Positions 1 to 5,757 of a DNA stretch of 10,524 nt are shown here, in pieces. The position numbers and the translations under genes are program-made. The notes below the pieces were generated by a model. The model was not told where the DNA came from, made no database searches, and saw only the letters and a list, made by a program, of their open reading frames with translations. Position 1 is the stretch's first letter; the number at the start of each line of letters is the position of its first letter. The DNA comes from Clostridiales bacterium UBA4644 (GTDB taxonomy: Bacteria; Bacillota; Clostridia; Oscillospirales; Butyricicoccaceae): positions 1-10,524 of the forward strand of contig DHMK01000044.1 in the NCBI GenBank assembly GCA_002405755.1, written 5' to 3'.

Positions 1-269
1 TCGATGATGTTCAGGATGGCGTCGGGCCGCTGGCCGATCAGATAATTCCGGGCCACCACCTCTTCCAGCGTGTAGGGAGAGAGGGAATAAATGCCGGGCA
101 GATCCATGATGATCACGTTGTCATGCTTCTTCAGCTTGCCTTCCTTTTTCTCAACGGTAACGCCCGGCCAGTTTCCCACGAACTGATTGGAGCCGGTCAA
201 CGCGTTGAACAGCGTTGTCTTACCGCAGTTTGGGTTGCCCGCCAGGGCGATCTTGATTTGTTTGTCCAT
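1..269 (-). CDS. feoB: FeoB ferrous iron transporter, N-terminal G domain (partial)
   Basis: Only the first 89 codons are present; the gene runs off the left edge. FeoB is an inner-membrane Fe(II) transporter with a cytosolic N-terminal G-protein domain. Visible GTPase motifs are the G1 P-loop GNPNCGKTT (residues 11-19), the G2/switch I region around GNWPGVTVE (32-40) and the G3 motif DLPG (56-59). The ending VARNYLIGQRPDAILNIID also fits the FeoB G domain. The start at 269 is preceded by AAGGAG at a normal distance, and an N-terminus opening with the first beta strand and P-loop is typical. The gene follows two feoA genes on the same strand, the usual feo operon order. The membrane part and C-terminus are outside the window, so intactness cannot be judged. 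Confidence 0.95.
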   Translation of the reverse strand, partial: MDKQIKIALAGNPNCGKTTLFNALTGSNQFVGNWPGVTVEKKEGKLKKHDNVIIMDLPGIYSLSPYTLEEVVARNYLIGQRPDAILNII

Positions 270-284
270 TGTGCTGCTCCTTTC

Positions 285-302
285 GGTTAAATCTCCTTAA
301 CC
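285..302. promoter_or_regulatory. Candidate second DtxR-family operator before feoB
   Basis: An 18-bp inverted repeat, on the minus strand GGTTAAGGAGATTTAACC, has perfect 6-bp arms around a 6-nt centre. It matches the operator-like palindrome at the feo promoter at 13 of 18 positions when aligned on the shared GGTTAAGG start. It lies between the second feoA and feoB, immediately before the feoB ribosome binding site. A TTGACA hexamer lies just upstream on the minus strand (306-311), but no -10 box sits at the right distance. The repeat could be a DNA operator or an mRNA hairpin near the feoB start. Regulator binding is inferred. Confidence 0.45.
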
Positions 303-315
303 TTCTGTCAAAAAA

Positions 316-537
316 TTATTCGACCTCGATAATGTCGGTATCGGCCTTCCGCAGGCTCAGCTCATAGCCCCGGACGGTGACCTCCATGGGATCGCCCAGC
401 GGCGCTACCTTGCGGATAAAGACCTCGGTGCCCTTGGTGATGCCCATGTCCATGATGCGGCGCTTGATGGGGCCGTCGCCATGGATACGGACCACCTTGA
501 CGGTGTCGCCGATGCTGGCTTCGCGCAGTGTCTTCAT
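316..537 (-). CDS. feoA: FeoA family protein, second copy
   Basis: This 73-residue protein is one SH3-like FeoA domain. FeoA proteins are small cytosolic partners of FeoB thought to bind its G domain and modulate Fe(II) uptake. Diagnostic features are the opening about function-setting (LREASIGDTVKVVRI), the central block RRIMDMGITKGTEVFIRKVAPLGDP, and the closing VRGYELSLRKADTDIIEVE, all typical of the family. AAAGGAG stands 5' of the ATG at normal spacing. It lies 46 nt before feoB and 31 nt after the other feoA, all in one direction, so co-transcription is likely. It differs clearly from the neighbouring copy, so this is an old paralogue pair rather than a recent duplication. Which copy contacts FeoB cannot be told from sequence. 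Confidence 0.93.
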   Translation of the reverse strand: MKTLREASIGDTVKVVRIHGDGPIKRRIMDMGITKGTEVFIRKVAPLGDPMEVTVRGYELSLRKADTDIIEVE

Positions 538-568
538 AGTTGACTTCTCCTTTATCTTGAGTTTTAAT

Positions 569-781
569 TCAGATCATGATCTTGCGGGCCATCTCTTCGC
601 TGATGGCCACCCGGGTCTCCTTGACCTTGACGATGATGTTTCCGCCCATGGCGGCGACCACGGTGGCGGTCCCGCCGGCGACGAAGCCCATATCCTCCAG
701 GTGCTTTTTCACTTCCGGGCTTCCGCCCACCTTGCGGATCAGGTTTTCCTCGCCCACAGGGGCAAGTGCAAGAGGCATCAT
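569..781 (-). CDS. feoA: FeoA family protein, promoter-proximal copy
   Basis: This 70-residue FeoA-domain protein is the first gene of the feo operon. The FeoA pattern is visible in MPLALAPVGEENLIRKVGG (start), KKHLEDMGFVAGGTATVV (centre) and the last strand KVKETRVAISEEMARKIMI, which resembles the VRGxxLALRxxxAxxI ending of the family. The gene begins with two consecutive ATG codons (781 and 778). GGGAGGG upstream gives about 7 nt spacing to the first, which I chose; the second is possible. Double feoA followed by feoB is common in Clostridia. A long leader of about 110 nt with a GC-rich hairpin lies between the promoter and this gene. The role as a FeoB accessory protein is inferred from family and context. 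Confidence 0.9.
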   Translation of the reverse strand: MMPLALAPVGEENLIRKVGGSPEVKKHLEDMGFVAGGTATVVAAMGGNIIVKVKETRVAISEEMARKIMI

Positions 782-797
782 AAGGTTCCCTCCCTTT

Positions 798-816
798 TTC
801 CGGCGCGCCGCCGGAA
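798..816 (-). promoter_or_regulatory. Hairpin in feo mRNA leader
   Basis: In the feo transcript a perfect 8-bp stem (TTCCGGCG / CGCCGGAA) closes a 3-nt GCG loop. It ends only a few bases before the purine-rich ribosome binding site of the first feoA. No U-run follows, so it is not an intrinsic terminator. It could affect translation or mRNA stability, or be incidental in GC-rich sequence. Confidence 0.3.
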
Positions 817-876
817 GACTTCAGACCGGGGCGGACCATGGGGCCCGCGCCCATTGTTCAGCTGCAAGGGAAAGCA

Positions 877-892
877 GTTAAGCTCCCTTAAC
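877..892. promoter_or_regulatory. Candidate DtxR-family operator at the feo promoter
   Basis: GTTAAG-CTCC-CTTAAC is a perfect 6-4-6 inverted repeat. It starts a few bases downstream of the expected transcription start of the feo promoter, a position where a bound repressor would block initiation or clearance. Its AT-rich TTAA arms resemble operators of metal-dependent DtxR/MntR-family repressors, and such a gene is divergently encoded next to it. A related repeat lies before feoB at 285-302. Binding is inferred. Confidence 0.6.
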
Positions 893-900
893 CGTCCTAA

Positions 901-929
901 AGTTTAGCACCTCTAACTGCCGTTGTCAA
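901..929 (-). promoter_or_regulatory. Sigma-A promoter of the feo operon
   Basis: On the minus strand a perfect -35 box TTGACA (924-929) is separated by exactly 17 bp from the -10 box TAAACT (901-906), which carries a TG extension (TGCTAAACT). Transcription should start near 894, leaving a leader of about 110 nt before the first feoA. The operator-like palindrome follows immediately. Confidence 0.8.
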
Positions 930-1007
930 GAAAAAGTGTAAAGTTTTTTCTGCATCTTGTAATTTTCGGCAGAGTGTGTTAACCTGAAAATAGTTTTTGG
1001 AGAAAGT

Positions 1008-1016
1008 TGGTATACT
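1008..1016 (+). promoter_or_regulatory. Extended -10 promoter of the metal-dependent regulator
   Basis: TGGTATACT matches an extended -10 element (TGn plus TATACT at 1011-1016). No good -35 box is seen 17 bp upstream. The expected start point falls at or next to the ATG at 1021, suggesting a leaderless or nearly leaderless mRNA. The sequence 5' of the ATG has GGAG only at 999-1002, too far upstream for normal ribosome binding. Confidence 0.45.
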
Positions 1017-1020
1017 TTGC

Positions 1021-1410
1021 ATGAAGATATTGCGGGCATCGGAAGATTATCTGGAAGCCATGCTGATGATGCAGCAAAGGCACGGCTATATTCGTTCCAT
1101 CGACATCGCGGAATATCTGGGCGTCACCAAGCCCAGCGTGTCTTACACCACCAAGCGCCTGAAGGAAAACGGCTATATCACCATGGACAAGGATGGGCTC
1201 ATCACCCTGACGGACAGCGGCCTGGCCATCGCCAATAAGATGCTGGACCGGCACCATACCCTCACCCGGTTTCTCATGGCGCTGGGCATCGATGAAAGGA
1301 CGGCGGAGCAGGACGCCTGCAAGATGGAGCACGACATCAGCCAGCAGACCTATGAGGCCATCTGCACTCACGCCAAAACACACTTCAAGCTGCCGGAGGG
1401 CGATCTTTGA
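1021..1410 (+). CDS. DtxR/MntR-family metal-dependent transcriptional repressor
   Basis: This 129-residue protein has the DtxR/MntR layout: an N-terminal winged helix-turn-helix (about 1-65, with IDIAEYLGVTKPSVSYTTKRL as the HTH) and a helical metal-binding and dimerisation domain (about 66-125). There is no SH3-like third domain, so it has the short MntR form. Aligning by eye with B. subtilis MntR places metal ligands at D9, E12, H78, E103 and H104. The MntR E99 position is C100, as in the iron sensor DtxR (DEACRWEH-type block; here QDACKMEH). It probably senses Fe(II) or Mn(II) and represses the divergent feo operon. The ATG at 1021 puts SEDYLEAM at the normal place of helix 1; a TTG start at 997 would add eight residues and has no ribosome site. 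Confidence 0.9.
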   Translation: MKILRASEDYLEAMLMMQQRHGYIRSIDIAEYLGVTKPSVSYTTKRLKENGYITMDKDGLITLTDSGLAIANKMLDRHHTLTRFLMALGIDERTAEQDACKMEHDISQQTYEAICTHAKTHFKLPEGDL

Positions 1411-1416
1411 GAAGCT

Positions 1417-1446
1417 GCCTGCGGAAAACGGTTTTTTCCCGCAGGC
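1417..1446 (+). terminator. Terminator-like hairpin after the regulator
   Basis: A perfect 8-bp stem GCCTGCGG / CCGCAGGC lies 7 nt after the regulator stop codon. The loop contains AAAA and TTTTTT runs that can pair further. The U-rich run sits in the loop rather than after the stem, so this is not a textbook intrinsic terminator. It may still limit readthrough into the next operon. Confidence 0.35.
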
Positions 1447-1448
1447 AC

Positions 1449-1477
1449 TTGCATTGAAAAAACCCATTTGCTATACT
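1449..1477 (+). promoter_or_regulatory. Promoter of the methyltransferase-dprA-topA-trmFO-plsX operon
   Basis: TTGCAT (1449-1454), 17 bp, then TATACT (1472-1477) with a TG extension (TGCTATACT). Transcription should start near 1484, about 37 nt before the ATG at 1521, which has an AAGGGGG ribosome site. Confidence 0.65.
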
Positions 1478-1520
1478 CTATAAGAAATAATATCACACAG
1501 ACCCGGAAGGGGGCTTTTGC

Positions 1521-2267
1521 ATGCTGACCATCACCAGCCGGGAAAATCCGCAGATCAAGCAGGTCTGCGGCCTTTTGAGCGCTTCCAGGACCCGCAGGGC
1601 GGAGGGCCTTTTCGTCTGCGAGGGCTTTACGCTGCTGGAGGAGGCGCTGCGCTCCGGCTGCGTGCCGGAAAGCGTCTTTTGTCTGGACAGCCAGCTCTCG
1701 CGGCTGCCAGATCTGTCCTGTCCGGTGCGGGCGGTGACGGAGAGCGTCCTGCGCAAGCTCAGCGATGTTCCCACCCCCCAGGGCGTGGTCTTTACCCTGC
1801 CCATCCCGCCGCGGCGGGAAACGCTCTCCGGCCGGCGCTTTCTTGCGCTGGACCGGCTGCGGGATCCGGGTAATCTGGGAACGATCCTCCGCACGGCAGA
1901 CGCCTTCGGGCTGGACGGTGTGATCCTGCTGGGGGACTGCGTGGATCCTTACAGCCCCAAGGTGGTCCGCTCCGCCATGGGCAGCCTGTTCCGCGCCAAA
2001 TTATACTTTTTCACGCCCCAGCAGCTGCGGCGGCAGCTGACGGCGCTTTCCGTTCCCCTGTATGCGGCTCTGCTGGATCCGCGCAGCCGCAAGGTCACGG
2101 AGGTGGATCTGCACTGCGCCTGCGTGGTGGTGGGCAACGAGGCCCACGGCGTCTCGGAGGAGACGGCGTCTCTGTGCGACGGCTCCGTGATCATTCCCAT
2201 CTGCAGCGCGGAATCGCTGAATGCCGGCGTGGCTGCGGGCATCCTGATGTGGGAGATGCGGCGATGA
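1521..2267 (+). CDS. SpoU/TrmH-family RNA 2'-O-methyltransferase
   Basis: This 248-residue protein would transfer a methyl group from S-adenosylmethionine to a ribose 2'-OH of rRNA or tRNA in the cytoplasm. It has an N-terminal substrate-binding part (about 1-95, beginning with the typical TSRENPQIKQV) and a C-terminal SPOUT catalytic domain with a trefoil knot. The three SpoU motifs are visible: DPGNLGTILRTADAFG (115-130, with N118 and R124), SPKVVRSAMGSLFR (145-158), and GNEAHGV (205-211) followed by IPICSAESLNAGVAAGI. The length and N-terminus resemble the RlmB/TsnR-like group, so 23S rRNA is the likeliest target, but the nucleotide cannot be assigned. It is the first gene of its operon, and its stop overlaps the dprA start (ATGA). 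Confidence 0.9.
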   Translation: MLTITSRENPQIKQVCGLLSASRTRRAEGLFVCEGFTLLEEALRSGCVPESVFCLDSQLSRLPDLSCPVRAVTESVLRKLSDVPTPQGVVFTLPIPPRRETLSGRRFLALDRLRDPGNLGTILRTADAFGLDGVILLGDCVDPYSPKVVRSAMGSLFRAKLYFFTPQQLRRQLTALSVPLYAALLDPRSRKVTEVDLHCACVVVGNEAHGVSEETASLCDGSVIIPICSAESLNAGVAAGILMWEMRR

Positions 2268-3400
2268 GCGGCGGCGACGAGCTGCTCTATGCCGTCTGGC
2301 TGCAGGAAACGGGGCTGAACCCCAGAAAGGCGGCCAAATTGGCGCTGGAGCTGGGGCCGAGAGCCGTTTGGGAAAGCGGCGAAGCAGAGCTGCAGCGGCA
2401 CTGCCGGCTCAATGCCGGCGAGCTGAAGCGGCTGGAAGCGCGGGATCTGCAGCCGGCGCGGACCATTCTGGATCGCTGCCGGGCGCTTTCCGTTGCTGTT
2501 TTGTCCATTCTGGACGAGGCTTATCCCCAAAGGCTTCGGGAGATCTACGATCCGCCGCTGGTCTTATATATCCGGGGCAAGCTCCCCGATCTCAACGCGC
2601 TGCCTGCCATCGCCGTGGTAGGACAGCGAAAGGCCACGGCCTACGGGCTGCTGCTGGCGGAAAAACTGGGCTTCCAGCTGAGCCAGAGCGGCGTCTGCGT
2701 GGTCTCCGGCATGGCGGCGGGCATCGATTCCGCGGCCCACCGGGGCGCGCTGCAGGGCGAGACGCCCACCGTGGCCGTCTTCGGCACGGCCATCGACCAC
2801 TGTTATCCCGCGTCCAACGCGGGCCTTCTGCGGGATATCCTGTATCAGGGCGCGGCCATCAGCGAATATCCGCCGGGCAAGATGGGCCATCCGGCCTTTT
2901 TTCCCCGGCGCAACCGGATCATCAGCGGCCTGAGCCTTGGCGTGGTGGTGGCGGAGGCGCCCATGAAGTCCGGCTCGCTGATCACCGCCGAGTTGGCGCT
3001 GGAGCAGGGGAGAGATGTGTTTGCCGTTCCCGGCGGAGTGGATGTGCCCTCCAGCGAGGGCTGCAACGATCTGATCGCCAACGGCGCAAAGCTGGTGCGG
3101 AGCGCGGGAGACGTTCTGGAGGAATACGCCGGACGCTATACCTTCCGGGAGACGCCGGAGGGCCTGCCGGAGGTGCGGCGCAGGCCCCAGAGCCGTGCGC
3201 CCGTCAGCCTGCCGCAGGCTGCGCCAAAGGCCGCGCCGGAGCAGGATCCGGTGCTGGCGGCGCTGGAGGGGCCGCTGCAGCTGGATGAGATCAGCCGCCG
3301 CACGGGCATTCCGGTGAACACGCTGCTCAGCCGCCTGACGCTGCTGGAGCTCAAGGGCCGGATCCGTCAGCTGCCCGGCCAGACCTATGAAAAAATCTGA
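2264..3400 (+). CDS. dprA: DNA-processing protein DprA (Smf)
   Basis: DprA binds incoming single-stranded DNA and loads RecA during natural transformation; it is also kept in many non-competent bacteria. The 378-residue product has an N-terminal helical SAM/HhH-like region (about 1-70), a Rossmann-fold core (about 75-305) and a C-terminal winged helix (about 327-378). Core signatures are GQRKATAYG (120-128), VSGMAAGIDSAAHRGAL, AVFGTAIDHCYP, FFPRRNRIISGLS, SGSLITAELALEQGRDVFAVPG and a GCNDLIANGAKLV block. A Pro/Ala/Arg-rich linker precedes the winged helix. I chose the ATG overlapping the upstream stop (ATGA), with GGGAG about 9 nt before it; the in-frame ATG at 2174 lies deep in the methyltransferase gene. 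Placement before topA matches many Firmicutes. Other competence genes are not in view, so transformability is unproven. Confidence 0.95.
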   Translation: MSGGDELLYAVWLQETGLNPRKAAKLALELGPRAVWESGEAELQRHCRLNAGELKRLEARDLQPARTILDRCRALSVAVLSILDEAYPQRLREIYDPPLVLYIRGKLPDLNALPAIAVVGQRKATAYGLLLAEKLGFQLSQSGVCVVSGMAAGIDSAAHRGALQGETPTVAVFGTAIDHCYPASNAGLLRDILYQGAAISEYPPGKMGHPAFFPRRNRIISGLSLGVVVAEAPMKSGSLITAELALEQGRDVFAVPGGVDVPSSEGCNDLIANGAKLVRSAGDVLEEYAGRYTFRETPEGLPEVRRRPQSRAPVSLPQAAPKAAPEQDPVLAALEGPLQLDEISRRTGIPVNTLLSRLTLLELKGRIRQLPGQTYEKI

Positions 3401-3432
3401 AAACGACCGTTTCGGTGAAATGGAGGAAATAC

Positions 3433-5757
3433 ATGGCAAAGCTTCTCATTGTGGAATCCCCCGCCAAGGCCAAGACCATCACCCGCTACCTGGGCAGCGG
3501 CTTTCAGGTCAAGGCCTCCATGGGGCATCTTCGCGACCTGCCCAAAAAAGAGTTGGGCGTGGACGTGGAGCATGATTTCAAGGCCACCTATATCCCCATC
3601 GAGGGTAAGGATAAGATCATTCATGACCTGAAGACTGCATCGCAGGAGGCGGATTTCGTCTATCTCGCCACCGACCCAGATCGGGAGGGCGAGGCCATCT
3701 CCTGGCACCTGCAGCAGCTTCTGGAGCTGGCGCCGGAAAAGAGCCAGCGGGTCACCTTCAACGAGATCACCCGCACCGCTGTTACCGACGCCATCCAGCA
3801 CCCACGCGACATCGACATGGACCTGGTGGACGCCCAGCAGGCCCGACGCATTCTGGATCGCATCGTGGGCTATAAGCTCTCGCCCTTCCTGTGGCGCAAG
3901 GTCCGCACGGGTCTTTCCGCCGGCCGCGTCCAGAGCGTGGTCACCCGCATGGTGGTGGATCGGGAACGGGAGATCCGCGCCTTTCAGCCGGTGGAATATT
4001 GGAGCATCGACGTGGTGCTCCGGCAGAACGCCCGGGATTTTACCGCCCATTTCTTCGGCACGGAGGCGGGCAAGCAGGAGCTGCCCGACGAGCAGAGCGT
4101 TCAAACGGTGCTTTCCGCCATCGACGGCCAGCCCTATCAGGTGAAGACCGTGAAAAACGCCCGGAAAAAGCGCCAGCCCGCGCCGCCCTTCACCACCTCC
4201 ACCCTCCAGCAGGAGGCCTCCCGCAAGCTGGGCATGACGGCCAAGCGCACTATGGCGGTGGCGCAGGAGCTTTATGAGGGCGTAGATCTGGAGGGCCAGG
4301 GCCACACCGGTCTCATCACCTATATGCGTACCGACTCTCTGCGCATCGCGGCAGAGGCCTCCGCCGCAGCCCGGACCTATATCGCCGGACGCTACGGCGC
4401 GGAATATCAGCCCGCCAGGACCCGGGTCTTCCCCCAGAAAAAAACGGCCCAGGACGCTCACGAGGCCATCCGTCCCGCCAATCCCGCTCTGGAGCCGGAG
4501 AGCGTCCGCCGGAGCCTGACGGCGGATCAGTACCGCCTGTATAAACTGATCTGGGAGCGCTTTATCGCCTGCCAGATGAGCGATGCCATTTTGGATACCG
4601 TCTCGGCAGACATCGGCTGCGGCGGCTATCTGTTCCGGGCCACCGGCCAGAGCGTGGCCTTCCCGGGCTTTCTGGCCCTGTATGAGGAGGGCACTGACGA
4701 GCAGAAGGAGGGCGACGCCTCTCCGCTGCCCGGCCTGCAGCCCGGCGACACGCCGGAATACCGCTCGGCAGACCCGAAGCAGCACTTTACCCAGCCTCCC
4801 GCCCGCTACACCGAGGCCTCTCTGATCAAGGCTATGGAGGAAAAGGGCGTGGGACGCCCCTCCACCTATGCGCCCACGATTTCCGTCATTCTGGACCGGG
4901 AATATGTGGCCAAGGAGGGCCGGGCCCTGCGGCCCACCAATCTGGGCGAAGCCGTCACCGACCTGATGATCGACAAGTTTCAGGATATCGTGGATGTCCA
5001 GTTCACCTCCTCCATGGAGGCCCAGCTGGACGAGGTGGAATCCGGCAAGGTGGATTACCGGGAGATCCTGCGGAAGTTTTATGCAGAATTTTCTGCGGAG
5101 CTGCAGCAGGCGGAGATCGATCTGGACAAAAAGCGCATCAAGGTCCCCGACGAGGAATCCGACGAGATCTGCGAGCTCTGCGGCCGTAGAATGGTCATCA
5201 AAAACGGCCGCTTCGGCAAATTTCTGGCCTGCCCGGGCTATCCGGAGTGTAAAAACACCAAGCCCATCACCCAGGACACCGGCGTGCCCTGCCCCAAGTG
5301 CGGCGCACGGCTGCTGAAGAAAAAATCCAAGAGCGGCTTTTATTACTACGGCTGCGAGCACAACCCCAGCTGCGATTTCATGACCTGGGATTCGCCCACC
5401 AAGAAGGTCTGCCCCCAGTGCGGCGGAACAGTGTTCAAGCACTATACCAAGGACGATAAGCGTTATCTCTGCCACAAGCCGGGCTGCGGCTGGTCGGAGC
5501 AGATGGCCACCCGCAAAAAGGCCGCGGAGGGAGAGGAGCCGAAGAAGACTCGCTCCCGCAGGAAGGCGGAGCCCGCAGAAGCGCCGGCGGAGCCTGCAAA
5601 GACGGCGGCAAAAAAGACGGCGGCAAAAAAGACGGCGGCGAAAAAACCGGCGACAAAGAAGACCGCCGCGAAAAAGCCTGCCGCGAAGAAGCCGGCGGAG
5701 GGCGAAGCGCCCGCCAAGAGGACCGCCAGGAGGAAGAAAACGGAGGCGGCAGAATGA
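3433..5757 (+). CDS. topA: DNA topoisomerase I (type IA)
   Basis: This 774-residue enzyme relaxes negative supercoils by transient single-strand cleavage through a 5'-phosphotyrosine. The Toprim domain is at the N-terminus: LLIVESPAKAKTI with E8, and the Mg-binding DPDREGE (81-87). The active-site tyrosine is Y297 in GLITYMRTDS. Three C4 zinc ribbons follow: C580/C583/C600/C606, C620/C623/C641/C647 and C660/C663/C680/C685. The last about 80 residues form a basic Lys/Ala tail of seven pentads, making the protein longer than typical Firmicutes TopA of about 690 residues. The start is the ATG after GGAGG (3422-3426); the GTG at 3415 precedes that site and is unlikely. It lies 32 nt after dprA and its stop overlaps the trmFO start. 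Confidence 0.97.
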   Translation: MAKLLIVESPAKAKTITRYLGSGFQVKASMGHLRDLPKKELGVDVEHDFKATYIPIEGKDKIIHDLKTASQEADFVYLATDPDREGEAISWHLQQLLELAPEKSQRVTFNEITRTAVTDAIQHPRDIDMDLVDAQQARRILDRIVGYKLSPFLWRKVRTGLSAGRVQSVVTRMVVDREREIRAFQPVEYWSIDVVLRQNARDFTAHFFGTEAGKQELPDEQSVQTVLSAIDGQPYQVKTVKNARKKRQPAPPFTTSTLQQEASRKLGMTAKRTMAVAQELYEGVDLEGQGHTGLITYMRTDSLRIAAEASAAARTYIAGRYGAEYQPARTRVFPQKKTAQDAHEAIRPANPALEPESVRRSLTADQYRLYKLIWERFIACQMSDAILDTVSADIGCGGYLFRATGQSVAFPGFLALYEEGTDEQKEGDASPLPGLQPGDTPEYRSADPKQHFTQPPARYTEASLIKAMEEKGVGRPSTYAPTISVILDREYVAKEGRALRPTNLGEAVTDLMIDKFQDIVDVQFTSSMEAQLDEVESGKVDYREILRKFYAEFSAELQQAEIDLDKKRIKVPDEESDEICELCGRRMVIKNGRFGKFLACPGYPECKNTKPITQDTGVPCPKCGARLLKKKSKSGFYYYGCEHNPSCDFMTWDSPTKKVCPQCGGTVFKHYTKDDKRYLCHKPGCGWSEQMATRKKAAEGEEPKKTRSRRKAEPAEAPAEPAKTAAKKTAAKKTAAKKPATKKTAAKKPAAKKPAEGEAPAKRTARRKKTEAAE
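5596..5700 (+). repeat. 15-nt tandem repeats encoding the TopA Lys/Ala tail
   Basis: Seven in-frame 15-nt units encode the pentads AKTAA, KKTAA, KKTAA, KKPAT, KKTAA, KKPAA and KKPAE. The first three units are almost identical in DNA (AAAAAGACGGCGGCA type), while later ones differ at third positions, suggesting older copies plus recent slippage or expansion. The peptide resembles histone H1-like and actinobacterial TopA tails, which bind DNA non-specifically. Confidence 0.85.

Noticed and set aside
564..854. A 96-codon minus-strand frame starting in the feo leader and overlapping the first feoA.
   Set aside because: Low-complexity Gly/Arg/Lys composition, no ribosome site, and it overlaps a recognisable FeoA frame.
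902..917. GTTTAG-N4-TCTAAC beside the feo -10 box as another 6-4-6 operator.
   Set aside because: Only the outer three base pairs of the arms are symmetric; the inner three do not match.
978..983. GTTAAC near the regulator promoter, considered as an autoregulatory operator.
   Set aside because: Only one GGTTAA half-site is present; the partner half is missing, and six-base matches occur often by chance.
2174..2263. An upstream in-frame ATG that would extend DprA by 30 residues.
   Set aside because: It lies deep within the methyltransferase gene; the ATGA overlap start at 2264 has a ribosome site and gives a normal DprA N-terminus.
3385..5475. A 696-codon open frame on the minus strand opposite topA.
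   Set aside because: It mirrors the strongly coding plus-strand topA. Long antisense frames are expected in GC-rich genes with strong third-position bias; it has no recognisable domain, and topA has all its motifs.
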